The position numbers and the translations under genes are program-made. A stretch of 64,000 nucleotides of DNA from NCBI RefSeq assembly GCF_019904175.1, contig NZ_CP061913.1, positions 7,502,001-7,566,000 on the forward strand. The letters are read 5' to 3'. A model generated the notes under the pieces. It had not been told where the DNA came from. It worked only from the letters and a program-made list of their open reading frames with translations, and did no database searches. Of the stretch, positions 11,757-20,477 are shown in pieces. Position 1 is the stretch's first letter. The number at the start of each line of letters is the position of its first letter. Origin of the DNA: Dactylosporangium vinaceum. GTDB taxonomy: Bacteria; Actinomycetota; Actinomycetes; Mycobacteriales; Micromonosporaceae.

Positions 11757-12787
11757 TGCCCGGCCCGCTCGTCGGGGTAGACCAGGCCGATCTGGCGGCG
11801 GATCTCGTCCATCGTCTCCATGATCGAGACCGTCTCGGCCAGGGGCAGCAGCGGCGACTCCGTGGCGCCGGCCCGCAGCAGCTCGGCGAAGTGCGCGGCC
11901 TGGTAGACGAGGCCGTCGTGGCCCCTGATGGCGGGCGCCGCGGACTCCTGCGTCTCGCCGGTCCGGGTGGTGAGGCGCACGGCCTGCGGGCTGTAGAAGT
12001 CGCCGGGGATCTCGACGCGGGCCTCGGTCCCGGCGACGGCGGCCGTCGTCGGGGTCTTCGCGGTCTGGGTGGTGGAGACGATGCCGTGCGCGGCGCCCGT
12101 CCGCAGCACCGCCGAGACCTGCGCGTCGACGCCCGTCGCGGCCATGCTGGCGGTGGCCCGGATCTCGTCGGGGGCGCCGAGGACGAACGAGGTGAACGAG
12201 ATCGGGTAGATGCCCAGGTCGAGCAGCGCGCCGCCGGCCAGGTCGGGGTTGAGCAGGCGGTGCGTGGGCGGGATGTCGAAGTACTGCCCGTGGTCACCGA
12301 ACGTCGTCTGGATCTCACCGAGGGCGCCGTCGGCGAGCAGCTGCCGCACGATGTCGTAGTGCGGCAGGAAGCGGCTCCACATCGCCTCCATCAGCAGCAG
12401 CCCGGAGCCGGCGGCCAGCTCGACCAGCCCGGCCGCCTGGGCCGCGTTCTGCGTGAACGCCTTCTCCACCAGGACCGGCTTGCCGGCCTCCAGGGCCAGC
12501 CGGGTCTGCTCGGCGTGGTGGCTGTGCGGCGACGCGACGTAGACGGCGTCGATCCCGTCGTCGGCGACCAGGGCCTCGTAGCTGCCGTAGGCGCGGGCAC
12601 CGTACTGCGCGGCGAACTGCTCGGCGCGCTCCTGCGACCGGGAGCCGACGGCGACGACTGTCGACGCCGAGTGCTTGTGCACGGCGCCGGCGAACTGGCC
12701 CGCGATCCAGCCGGGCGCGATGATGCCCCACCGGATCGGCGGTGCGTCGGCGGGGTCGGCGGTCCGGGCGGTGGGCAGAGTGCTCAT
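11753..12787 (-). CDS. Gfo/Idh/MocA family NAD(P)-dependent oxidoreductase
   Basis: This 344-residue protein has an N-terminal Rossmann domain (IRWGIIAPGWIAGQFA) and the hallmark EKAFTQNAAQA segment, equivalent to the EKP motif whose lysine takes part in catalysis. The second domain begins near GEIQTTFGDHG. Members oxidise or reduce sugars, inositols or related hydroxyl compounds. AKT-like dihydrodiol dehydrogenases share the FDIPPTHRLLNPDLAGGALLDLGIYP style seen here. The start ATG 12787 has a TAGCTT hexamer 6 nt upstream, suggesting leaderless translation. Its TAG stop overlaps the stop of the convergent LuxR-type gene in a CTAG. Confidence 0.9.
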   Translation of the reverse strand: MSTLPTARTADPADAPPIRWGIIAPGWIAGQFAGAVHKHSASTVVAVGSRSQERAEQFAAQYGARAYGSYEALVADDGIDAVYVASPHSHHAEQTRLALEAGKPVLVEKAFTQNAAQAAGLVELAAGSGLLLMEAMWSRFLPHYDIVRQLLADGALGEIQTTFGDHGQYFDIPPTHRLLNPDLAGGALLDLGIYPISFTSFVLGAPDEIRATASMAATGVDAQVSAVLRTGAAHGIVSTTQTAKTPTTAAVAGTEARVEIPGDFYSPQAVRLTTRTGETQESAAPAIRGHDGLVYQAAHFAELLRAGATESPLLPLAETVSIMETMDEIRRQIGLVYPDERAGH

Positions 12788-12850
12788 GATCGCAAGCTAC
12801 ACCGCCCGGAACGCCTCAGGTGCGCGGGCGGCCCGCCGATCCAAGCGCGC

Positions 12851-13516
12851 ATGACGTCCGCCCCTCCCGGCCGCTCGGCGAACCCCTACGCCACCTACGT
12901 CGACCTCGACGCGGCGCAGCAACCACGGGACGAGTACCCGGCCCCACCGCCCCCACCGGCGTACGCCCCGCCTGCGCCGCCGGTCGCCTACTTCCTGCCC
13001 CCGCAGCGGCCGCGGCGGGCCGGCCGCGTCGGCCGGTGGCTCGCGATCCTCGCCAGTGTCGCCGGGATGCTCACCGGCTCCGTCGCGGTCAAGCTGTACA
13101 CCACCGAGAAGCGGGAGAAGTCCCAGGCCTGCGCGGTGATTCCGATGATCGTGCAGGACTTTCGCCGTACGGAACCGGGCACCGGCCAGACGGTCCGGAC
13201 GGCCGTCACCGCCGACGACTGGGCCCAGCTCATCACCACCCCGGTCGACCCGCAGCTCGCGGCCGAGCAACGGCGCCAGGACGCCCGCAACCGGCATTTC
13301 GCCGCGGGCCTCGTCTTCGACCCCGCGCTGAAGTCGGCGCTCACGGGCATCGCCGACGACACCGACGGCCTCATCGCCGTGCGCCAGGACGTCACCGGCG
13401 ACGCCGGTGAGCGGGCCCGGCGGGGCGCCGGGCTCATGGTCGGCCTCGACGGGCACATTCGCGCCGCGCAGTCGGCGTGCGGCCAGACTCCCACCGGGAT
13501 CGTCGAGGCGGACTAG
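12851..13516 (+). CDS. Proline-rich single-pass membrane protein, unknown function
   Basis: I do not recognise a family. The 221-residue protein from ATG 12851 has a proline-rich cytoplasmic N-terminus (about residues 30-58), one transmembrane helix (WLAILASVAGMLTGSVAV), and an extracytoplasmic domain of about 140 residues with two cysteines. The topology resembles small actinobacterial cell-envelope proteins. A much longer open frame runs through from 11018, but it is only the antisense/alternate frame of neighbouring genes. The stop is shared as CTAG with the convergent D,D-carboxypeptidase gene. Confidence 0.7.
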   Translation: MTSAPPGRSANPYATYVDLDAAQQPRDEYPAPPPPPAYAPPAPPVAYFLPPQRPRRAGRVGRWLAILASVAGMLTGSVAVKLYTTEKREKSQACAVIPMIVQDFRRTEPGTGQTVRTAVTADDWAQLITTPVDPQLAAEQRRQDARNRHFAAGLVFDPALKSALTGIADDTDGLIAVRQDVTGDAGERARRGAGLMVGLDGHIRAAQSACGQTPTGIVEAD

Positions 13517-14739
13517 ACCTGGATGCGGCGGGCGCGGCGGACCATCACGACCGCCCCGGCCGCGCACAGCAGCACCAGGACGGCCAGGGCGACAACGGTG
13601 AACGACAGGGTGCGGCCGGGGGCGGGCGGCGCAGCGCCGGCGGTGCCGCCCGCGGCGGCCGGGGCCGGGGTGCCCGGCGCGGGTGACGGCGGCGGGGCGT
13701 GCAGCTTCGCCGCCTCCTCCACGGTGACCAGGTGGCCGACCGACGCCCCGGGCGGCTGCGCGAAGCCCCAGTCGAGCAGCGTCGCGCCCTGCTTCCAGGC
13801 CCGGGCCGGGACGATCTCCGCGCCCATCACGGTGACGACGAGCCGCCGGTCGCCGCGCTTGGCCGCGCCGACGTAGGTGTGCCGGGCCTCGTCGGTGAAC
13901 CCGGTCTTGCCGCCGATCGCGCCCGGGTAGCCGGTCAGCAGCTTGTTCTCGTTCTGGATCTGGAAGCCCTTGGGGTCCTTCGGCGGCGCCGCCGGCCATT
14001 GGAACGTCAATGCGCTGTCGTACTGCACGAACGCCTGACGGTCCAGGTCCTCCCGGGCGATCAGGGCCAGGTCGTAGGCGCTGGTGAACTGGTCCGGGGC
14101 GTCGTAGCCGGACGGGGTGACGGCGTGGGTGTCGTCCGCGCCGAGCCGGTGGGCCTCGGCGTTCATCGCGGCGACCGTGGCCGCCTCGCCGCCGTCCCCG
14201 CCCGCGACCCGGGCCAGGGCGGCCGCGGCGTCGTTGCCCGACTCCAGCAGCAGGCCGTACCACAGGGCCGAGACCGGGTACCGCCCACCGGCGATCAGCC
14301 CGACCAGGGAGCTGTCCCGGGGGACGTTCACGTCGCTCTCGGTCGCCTCGACGACGAGGTTCGGGTCGAGCGCCGGCAGGGCGGTCGCCGCCAGGAGGAG
14401 CTTCTGGACGCTGGCCGGGCGGCGGCGCAGGTGCGGGCTGCAGGCGCCGAGGACCTCGCCGGTGTCGAGGTCGGCGACGACCCACGACATGGCCGACGTG
14501 GCCGGTGGGGCCGCCGCGCCCGGCGGGACGGCGAGGCCCTTGGTGGCCAGCTGCGAGCCGCCCACGACCGGTGCGGCCGGGTCGCGCTCCGGGGACGCCG
14601 GCGTGGGCGGGATGGTGGGCGGCGCCGCGTAGGGGCACGGCACGACGGCCGTCGTGTCGGCCGGCGCGGGTGACGGCTCCAGCACCGGCCCGACCAGCGA
14701 CACGGCGACCGCCGCCGCGACCAAGCGCCCGAGGCTCAT
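13513..14739 (-). CDS. D-alanyl-D-alanine carboxypeptidase (peptidase S11, PBP5-like)
   Basis: This 408-residue secreted protein has the three penicillin-binding motifs in order: SVQK (110-113, nucleophile Ser110), SGN (167-169) and KTG (278-280). A signal peptide occupies about residues 1-28, a proline-rich linker follows, and a single C-terminal transmembrane helix with the charged end RRARRIQV anchors it to the membrane. It trims the terminal D-alanine of peptidoglycan pentapeptides outside the cell. The start ATG 14739 lies 7 nt after TAGGCT on the coding strand. The alternative start 24 codons upstream would hide the signal peptide. Its stop overlaps the preceding gene in CTAG. Confidence 0.93.
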   Translation of the reverse strand: MSLGRLVAAAVAVSLVGPVLEPSPAPADTTAVVPCPYAAPPTIPPTPASPERDPAAPVVGGSQLATKGLAVPPGAAAPPATSAMSWVVADLDTGEVLGACSPHLRRRPASVQKLLLAATALPALDPNLVVEATESDVNVPRDSSLVGLIAGGRYPVSALWYGLLLESGNDAAAALARVAGGDGGEAATVAAMNAEAHRLGADDTHAVTPSGYDAPDQFTSAYDLALIAREDLDRQAFVQYDSALTFQWPAAPPKDPKGFQIQNENKLLTGYPGAIGGKTGFTDEARHTYVGAAKRGDRRLVVTVMGAEIVPARAWKQGATLLDWGFAQPPGASVGHLVTVEEAAKLHAPPPSPAPGTPAPAAAGGTAGAAPPAPGRTLSFTVVALAVLVLLCAAGAVVMVRRARRIQV

Positions 14740-14845
14740 GGCCCAGAGCCTATAAGGCGGCTCCGGTACCCGCTCGCCTGTCACAATCACGAGACTGCAC
14801 CAGAACCGCACTCAGCAACGGCAGCCCGGTACCGAACAAACGAAC

Positions 14846-17089
14846 ATGCCGGAAAGTGCGCTCGAGCAGCACGAGATCGAGTACCGGGCCCGTCAGATCC
14901 GACTGGGCACCTGGGTCGCGGTCGGGGTCATCCTGATCGGGGCGGTACGTGCGCAGCTGGACTGGCGCAGCGGGCCGTGGGTGGTCGGCGGGATCGCCCT
15001 GATGGCGGTCGGGCAGGCCGGGCTCGCGCTGCTGCCGTGGGAGCGCTACGTCCAGTCGTCCTGGCTGCCGCGCGCGCTCGGCGGGTGGTGGCTGGCCAAC
15101 CTGGCGCTGCTGCTGGCGTACACGGCATACGACACCGCGGCCCTGACCATCTTCCCGGCCGGCGTCATGCTCGTGCTCGCCTCGGCCGCCGCCCTCGCGG
15201 GCCAGGCCGAGGTCATCGGGCTCGGGGCGCTGAGCGGCCTGGGCTACCTGGCGCTGTTCGCGACCCGGGACCGGCCGATGGGCGCCACGCTCGCCGCGCT
15301 GACCGTCGCGCTGATGGTCGGCGTCGCCTGGTTCTGCGCGCAGAGCGCCGGCAACCGGCGCCGCACGGACCGGGCCCGGCGCAGCGCCGAGCGCAAGGTC
15401 GAGGCACTGCTCGAGGCGTCCTCCGACGCGGTCCTGGCCATCCAGGTCAACGGCGGCGGGGTGACCTACGCCAGCCCCTCGGTGAAGACCGTCCTCGGCT
15501 ACGACCCGCGGTTCGTCACCAGCGCGATGCTCTCCGAGATCACCCACCCCGACTTCCTGCCCGTGTCGCAGGAGTGGTGGCGCGGGATCATCAGCGGCGG
15601 CCCCGGGTACACCGGCCGGGCCGAGTCGCGGGTCCGCCGGGCCGACGGCGCCTGGATCTGGGCCGAGGTCATCGGCACCAACCGCACGACCGAGGCGCCG
15701 CTGTTCGCCGCCGTCATCAGCATCCGTGACATCACCGGCCGCAAGGAGCTGGAGGAGGAGCTGACCCGGCAGGCGTTCGCCGACTCGCTGACCGGCATGC
15801 CCAACCGGGCCCTGTTCCGCGACCGCCTCGAGCACGCGATCGCCCGCAACCGCCGCGGCGGCGGCCGGATCACCCTGCTGCTGGTCGACCTCGACGACTT
15901 CAAGCTCGTCAACGACAGCCTCGGGCACAACGCCGGCGACCAGCTCATCGCCACCACCGCGCTGCGCCTGCACCAGCAGCTGCGGGCGGCCGACACCCTG
16001 GCCCGCCTCGGCGGGGACGAGTTCGCGATCCTGGTCGAGGACATCACCGAGATCGAGGCGATGGACCTGGCCGACCGGCTCCTGGCCGCGATCCGCCGGC
16101 CGCTGCGGCTGGGCACCCGCGACGTCGTCACCTCGGCCTCGATCGGCGTGGCGACCGCGAAGGCCGGCGACGGCGACGACGGCCCGGACCCGGGCGAGCT
16201 GCTGCGCAACGCCGACCTGGCGATGTACGCGGCGAAGGGCAACGGCCGCGACCGCTACGCCCTGTTCGACCCGGCCATGTACGCGGGCATCATGCGCGAG
16301 GCCGAGGACCGCGCGGAGCTGGAGCTGGCGCTGGCCCGGCAGGAGTTCGTGGTGCACTACCAGCCGATCGTCGACCTGCCGACCAGCCGCCTGATCGGCG
16401 TCGAGGCCCTGGTCCGGTGGGAGCACCCGGCCCGCGGCATGCTCGGCCCGAACACGTTCATCCCGCTCGCCGAGTCGACCGGGCTCATCGTGCCGCTGGG
16501 CCGCTGGGTGCTGCGCCAGGCGTGCGAGCAGCTGGCCGAGTGGCGCGCCCAGTTCCCGGCCGCGGCCGCGATCCGGGTCAACATCAATCTGTCGGCCCGG
16601 CAGTTCCAGCACGAGGGCCTGGTCGAGGAGGTCGCCGGCATCCTGGCCGAGACCGGCGTCGACCCGCACCAGATCGTCCTGGAGATCACCGAGTCGCTGC
16701 TCATGCAGGACACCGACTCCACGATCGAGACCCTGGGCCGGCTGAAGGCCCTCGGCGTCCGCCTGGCGATCGACGACTTCGGCACCGGCTACTCGTCGCT
16801 GTCGTACCTCAAGCGCTTCCCGGTCGACATCCTCAAGATCGACCGCTCGTTCGTCGACGGCATCACCACCGAGCGCGGCGACGCGACACTGGCCGAGGCG
16901 GTCGTCCAGCTGGGCCGGGCGCTGCAGCTGCAGACGGTGGCCGAGGGCATCGAGACGGCCGAGCAGTGGTCGACGCTGCAGGACCTCGGCTGCGAGTTCG
17001 GCCAGGGCTACCTCTTCGCCCGCCCCGGCGCCGCCGACGCCATCTCCTCGATCCTCGGCGACGCCCGCGTGCCCGAGTCGACCGGCTGA
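14846..17089 (+). CDS. PAS-GGDEF-EAL bifunctional c-di-GMP signalling protein
   Basis: This 747-residue membrane protein has about five N-terminal hydrophobic helices (residues 15-165), a PAS domain (about 175-295), a GGDEF domain with intact GGDEF (389-393), and an EAL domain with intact EAL (520-522). An RxxD inhibitory site (RAAD) lies exactly five residues before GGDEF, so product inhibition is likely. DSLTGMPNR and DDFGTGYSSLSYLKRFP are typical of active domains. Both diguanylate cyclase and phosphodiesterase activities are therefore plausible. It is monocistronic, divergent from the D,D-carboxypeptidase gene by 106 bp, and no Shine-Dalgarno is visible at the ATG. Confidence 0.95.
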   Translation: MPESALEQHEIEYRARQIRLGTWVAVGVILIGAVRAQLDWRSGPWVVGGIALMAVGQAGLALLPWERYVQSSWLPRALGGWWLANLALLLAYTAYDTAALTIFPAGVMLVLASAAALAGQAEVIGLGALSGLGYLALFATRDRPMGATLAALTVALMVGVAWFCAQSAGNRRRTDRARRSAERKVEALLEASSDAVLAIQVNGGGVTYASPSVKTVLGYDPRFVTSAMLSEITHPDFLPVSQEWWRGIISGGPGYTGRAESRVRRADGAWIWAEVIGTNRTTEAPLFAAVISIRDITGRKELEEELTRQAFADSLTGMPNRALFRDRLEHAIARNRRGGGRITLLLVDLDDFKLVNDSLGHNAGDQLIATTALRLHQQLRAADTLARLGGDEFAILVEDITEIEAMDLADRLLAAIRRPLRLGTRDVVTSASIGVATAKAGDGDDGPDPGELLRNADLAMYAAKGNGRDRYALFDPAMYAGIMREAEDRAELELALARQEFVVHYQPIVDLPTSRLIGVEALVRWEHPARGMLGPNTFIPLAESTGLIVPLGRWVLRQACEQLAEWRAQFPAAAAIRVNINLSARQFQHEGLVEEVAGILAETGVDPHQIVLEITESLLMQDTDSTIETLGRLKALGVRLAIDDFGTGYSSLSYLKRFPVDILKIDRSFVDGITTERGDATLAEAVVQLGRALQLQTVAEGIETAEQWSTLQDLGCEFGQGYLFARPGAADAISSILGDARVPESTG

Positions 17090-17152
17090 CCGCGCCTGTC
17101 CGTCGATGCGCCCGGCTTCCGCCCGCCGGGGCGTGGGCCGATAATTCGAGGT

Positions 17153-18103
17153 ATGACGCCGTCGCTCGCTGAACCGCCACTGTTCGCGGCGCTCGCGCCG
17201 GCGCGCCGGGTGCTGCTGGCCGGGGCGGGCGGCGGGTTCGACGTGTACGCCGCGCTGCCCCTCGCCTTCGCGCTGTGGGAGCGCGGTGTGCAGGTACACC
17301 TGGCGAGTCTGTCGTTCGGGCCGTTGACGCTGGTGCCGGACGACAGGTGGCTCAACCCGGACGTCGCCGCCGTCACGCCGGACGTGGCCCGCAACGTCTC
17401 GTACTTCCCCGAGCTGACCCTCGCCCACTGGCTGCAGGAGCAGGGCCGGCCGTCGACGGTCTACGCGCTGCGCCGCACCGGGGTCCAGCCGCTGCGGGCC
17501 GCGTACCGGGCGCTCGTCGACGCCCTGGACATCGACGCCGTCGTGCTCGTCGACGGCGGCACCGACATCCTGCTGCGCGGCGACGAGTCGGGCCTGGGCA
17601 CCCCGGTCGAGGACATCGGGAGCCTGGCCGCGGTCGCCGGGCTGGACGGGCCGATCCGGCTCGTCACCTGCCTGGGGTTCGGCATCGACGCGTTCCACGG
17701 CGTGAACCACGTCCAGGTGCTGGAGAACCTCGCCGACCTCGACCGCGACGGCGGCTACCTGGGTGCGCTGTCGATTCCCAGCGGCAGCCGGGAGGCCGCG
17801 CTGTACCGCGACGCCGTGGCCGCCGCGCAGGCCGCGACGCCGCAGCGGCCGAGCATCGTCAACGCCCAGATCGCCGCGGCCCTCAACGGCGACACCGCCC
17901 TGATCCGGCGCCTGTCAGGTCCGACGCTCTTCGTGAACCCGCTCATGGCCGTCTACTTCACCGTCAACCTCCTGGCCCTCGCGCGGCGGTGCGAGTACCT
18001 CCACCAGTTGCAGGACACGCCGACGGTCCGTCACATCGAGGCGCAGATCGAGCACTTCCGCGCCGGTGTCGCCCGCCGGGCCGCCCGGGTCTTCCCGCAC
18101 TGA
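17153..18103 (+). CDS. DUF1152 domain-containing protein
   Basis: This 316-residue protein matches DUF1152: an N-terminal LLAGAGGGFDVYAALPLAFAL strand-loop-helix, a VLVDGGTDILLRGDESGLGTP motif given here in parts, and a conserved C-terminal MAVYFTVNLLALARRCEYL. The glycine-rich loop and acidic motif suggest nucleotide or phosphate binding, but no function is established. The ATG 17153 lies 7 nt after GATAAT, a leaderless-type promoter. The last 189 bp are overlapped on the opposite strand by the unusually long 3' tail of the DMT transporter gene. Confidence 0.85.
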   Translation: MTPSLAEPPLFAALAPARRVLLAGAGGGFDVYAALPLAFALWERGVQVHLASLSFGPLTLVPDDRWLNPDVAAVTPDVARNVSYFPELTLAHWLQEQGRPSTVYALRRTGVQPLRAAYRALVDALDIDAVVLVDGGTDILLRGDESGLGTPVEDIGSLAAVAGLDGPIRLVTCLGFGIDAFHGVNHVQVLENLADLDRDGGYLGALSIPSGSREAALYRDAVAAAQAATPQRPSIVNAQIAAALNGDTALIRRLSGPTLFVNPLMAVYFTVNLLALARRCEYLHQLQDTPTVRHIEAQIEHFRAGVARRAARVFPH

Positions 18104-18979
18104 ACGGGGGCGCCGCTCGCGGTGGGCGGCCTCGATGCGCTGGCCGGCCCAGGTGCCGGCGAGGACGAGCGCGATCCCGGCGACGGCGGCCGCGCTCAGG
18201 TGCTCCCCGGCGATGCCGACGCCGATCAGGACCGCCCACACCGGCTCAGTGCCCAGCAGGAGGCTCGCCCGCGCGGCCGACGTACGGCGGATCGCCCACA
18301 GCTGCACCAGGAACGCGAACACGCTGCAGCCGAGGGCGAGGTACAGCACGCCGAGCCAGTGCCCGGGCCCGAAGGCGCGCACCGCCGCCGGCAGGTCCGG
18401 CGCCGCCAGGGCCGTGAACAGGGCCGCGCCGACCACGGTCTGCAGCCAGGTGAGCGTCACCGTGTCGTACTGCCGCCCGCCGGTCAGCCGCCCGGACAGC
18501 GTGACGTGGGCCGCCCGCACGACGGCCGCGGCGAGCATCAGCGCGTCACCGGCCGTCGGCGCGCGCAGGCCGGGCCCGGCGACGAGCAGGACCACACCGC
18601 CCACCGCCACCGCCGCGGCCACGAAGAACCGGCCGGGCAGCCACCGCCGGTGCACCGCACCCTCGAGCACCGGCGTCAGCAGGATCGTCAGGCTGATCAG
18701 CACCCCGGCGTTCGTCGCGCTGGTCAGCGACACCCCGAACGTCTCCAGCACCAGCACCGACGCCTGGGTGAGCCCGAGCAGCGCCCCGACCCGCAGCTGC
18801 GCCCACCCCGGCCGCCGCCCGGCCATCGCGGGGGTGAGCGCGAGCGCCGAGACGAGAAACCGCAGCGCCAAGACCGCGAGCACCCCGCCGGCGAGCACGA
18901 GCGTCTGCGCGGCCAGGTAGCTGCTCCCCCACACCACCGCCACGGCCAGCAGCAGCAGGTCACTGCGTCGCATCCCCAT
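17915..18979 (-). CDS. DMT superfamily (EamA) transporter
   Basis: The first 285 residues form ten hydrophobic helices in two EamA repeats, the usual 280-300 residue DMT exporter. Recognisable pieces are AVVWGSSYLAAQTLVL near the N-terminus and GTEPVWAVLIGVGIAGEHLS in the second repeat. The frame then runs on for about 65 charged residues with no family resemblance, entirely antisense to the DUF1152 gene, until a stop at 17915. That tail is probably read-through of non-selected sequence. The gene is divergent from a LysR regulator, 73 bp apart. Such pairs usually have the LysR protein controlling the exporter. The substrate is unknown. Confidence 0.88.
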   Translation of the reverse strand: MGMRRSDLLLLAVAVVWGSSYLAAQTLVLAGGVLAVLALRFLVSALALTPAMAGRRPGWAQLRVGALLGLTQASVLVLETFGVSLTSATNAGVLISLTILLTPVLEGAVHRRWLPGRFFVAAAVAVGGVVLLVAGPGLRAPTAGDALMLAAAVVRAAHVTLSGRLTGGRQYDTVTLTWLQTVVGAALFTALAAPDLPAAVRAFGPGHWLGVLYLALGCSVFAFLVQLWAIRRTSAARASLLLGTEPVWAVLIGVGIAGEHLSAAAVAGIALVLAGTWAGQRIEAAHRERRPRSVREDPGGPAGDTGAEVLDLRLDVTDRRRVLQLVEVLAPPREGQEVDGEVDGHERVHEERRT

Positions 18980-19037
18980 GAGGGCAGCCTGAAGCGGGTC
19001 TATTGTGAAGACAAGACCTGATCTCGTGAACCCACAC

Positions 19038-19053
19038 TGTAGTGAGCCCTACA
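19038..19053. promoter_or_regulatory. LysR-box-like palindrome at the LysR start
   Basis: TGTAG (19038-19042) and CTACA (19049-19053) form a perfect inverted repeat with a 6-bp centre and fit the T-N11-A LysR box. It lies between the divergent exporter and LysR genes and reaches the LysR start codon, so it could serve autoregulation and control of the exporter. Confidence 0.5.
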
Positions 19054-19958
19054 TGGATCTGCACCACCTGCGCCTCTTACGGGAACTCGGCGACCGCGGC
19101 AGCCTGGCCGCCGTCGCCCGGGCGATGCACATCACGCCCTCGGCGGTCTCCCAACAGCTCAAAACCCTGCAAAGCACGTCGCGTGTACCGCTCACCGAAC
19201 GCCGGGGCCGCCGGCTCGCCCTGACCGAGGCGGGCCGCGCGCTCGCCACCGCCGCGATCGAGGTCTCCACCGCCCTGGACCGGGCCGGCCGGGCCGTCGA
19301 CGCCTACCTGGACGACCCGGCCGCACCGGTCACCGTCTCGGCCTTCCACAGCGCCGGGCTCACCTGGTTCGGCCCGCTGCTCGCCCGCCCCGGCCTGCCC
19401 CCGCTGCGCTGCGCGGACGAGGACGTGGCGCAGGCCGACTTCCCGGCCCTGGTCGCCGACTACGACCTGGTCCTGGCCCACCGCCTGCCGCACAGCCCAC
19501 CGTGGCCGGCCGACCGGCTGACGACGGTCCCGCTGCTGCAGGAGCCGCTCTACGTCGCCCTGCCCGCCGCCCACCGCCTGGCCTCCCGGCCGGTGCTCAC
19601 CACCGCCGACGTGGCCGCCGAGCCGTGGATCTGTGTCCACGAGGGCTTCCCGGTGGAGGGCATCCTGACCGCGATCGCCGCGGCCGCGGGCCGGCCGCTG
19701 GACATCGTCCACCGGGTCAACGAGTTCACCGTCGTGGCCGCGATCGTGGCCGCGGGCGGTGGCCTGGCCCTGCTGCCCGGCTACACCAGCCGCCCCGACC
19801 CCGCCGTGGTGCTGCGCCCGCTGGCCGACCTGCCGGCCGCCCGCCACATCGACGTCCTGACCCGCCCGGAGACCCTCCACCGGGCCGCGGTCCGCTCCGT
19901 CCTGACCGCCCTGCACGACATCGCCGCCGCGCCGCAGCCGCTCCCGCCGGCGCCGTGA
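19053..19958 (+). CDS. LysR family transcriptional regulator
   Basis: This 301-residue protein has the LysR N-terminal winged helix (MDLHHLRLLRELGDRGSL, then ITPSAVSQQLKTLQ) and a periplasmic-binding-like effector domain from about residue 90. I chose ATG 19053 because the canonical first helix begins there. An in-frame GTG at 19005 would add 16 unsupported residues. It faces the DMT exporter gene across a short region containing a perfect TGTAG-N6-CTACA palindrome, the likely binding site. Target assignment to the exporter is inferred from divergence. A VOC gene follows 77 bp downstream. Confidence 0.9.
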   Translation: MDLHHLRLLRELGDRGSLAAVARAMHITPSAVSQQLKTLQSTSRVPLTERRGRRLALTEAGRALATAAIEVSTALDRAGRAVDAYLDDPAAPVTVSAFHSAGLTWFGPLLARPGLPPLRCADEDVAQADFPALVADYDLVLAHRLPHSPPWPADRLTTVPLLQEPLYVALPAAHRLASRPVLTTADVAAEPWICVHEGFPVEGILTAIAAAAGRPLDIVHRVNEFTVVAAIVAAGGGLALLPGYTSRPDPAVVLRPLADLPAARHIDVLTRPETLHRAAVRSVLTALHDIAAAPQPLPPAP

Positions 19959-20035
19959 GCGCCGCCACGATCCGCCACCGCCACCGCCACGGGCGGCGGA
20001 TGCGGACACCCGGGCCGGTGGCGGATCATCGATGC

Positions 20036-20443
20036 ATGCGGCTTCGGATGGAACTGTTCGTCAGCGACATGGACGTCAGCGTCGGGTTCTACCGCGACGT
20101 GCTGGGGTTCGCGGTCGAGCGGCGCACGGAGGACTACGCGAGCCTGCGCCGGGGCCAGGTCGTGCTCGGGCTCGGCCCGATCGCGAAGCTGCCCGAGCAC
20201 GGGGACGGCCCCGGGTTCACCGGGCAGCGGCTCAGCGCCGGCAAGGGCGCCGGGGTCGAGATCGTGCTGGAGCTCGACACCGTTGACGAGCTCCGCGCGC
20301 TCTACGCACACTGCCAGGAGCTGCAGGTGGTCGGTGAACCGCTCCAGCTGCGGTCATGGGGCCTGCACGACTTCCGGCTCGCCGACCCGGACGGCTACTA
20401 CCTGCGGCTCACCCACGGCGACGCGGCCGCGCCGGCCGCCTGA
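20036..20443 (+). CDS. VOC family protein
   Basis: This 135-residue protein shows the VOC pattern MRLRMELFVSDMDVSVGFYR, then LGFAVERR, and a C-terminal FRLADPDGYYLRLTHG in which the usual metal-ligand glutamate position is tyrosine/leucine-rich. It may therefore lack one ligand and act as a binding protein rather than a metalloenzyme. The ATG at 20036 is chosen for alignment with the first VOC strand. Another ATG at 20032 is out of frame. The methyltransferase gene follows 34 bp later on the same strand and may be cotranscribed. Confidence 0.82.
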   Translation: MRLRMELFVSDMDVSVGFYRDVLGFAVERRTEDYASLRRGQVVLGLGPIAKLPEHGDGPGFTGQRLSAGKGAGVEIVLELDTVDELRALYAHCQELQVVGEPLQLRSWGLHDFRLADPDGYYLRLTHGDAAAPAA

Positions 20444-20477
20444 GCACCGGCCGCGGCTGCAACGGGAGGGGTGCTCG

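Noticed and set aside
11018..13516. An 832-codon plus-strand frame running into the small membrane protein
   Set aside because: Only the last 221 codons look like protein. The earlier part overlaps the LuxR gene and is antisense to the oxidoreductase.
14750..17710. A ~980-codon minus-strand frame opposite the GGDEF/EAL gene
   Set aside because: Low-complexity Arg/Val/Gly/Asp sequence without motifs; the plus strand has intact GGDEF and EAL domains.
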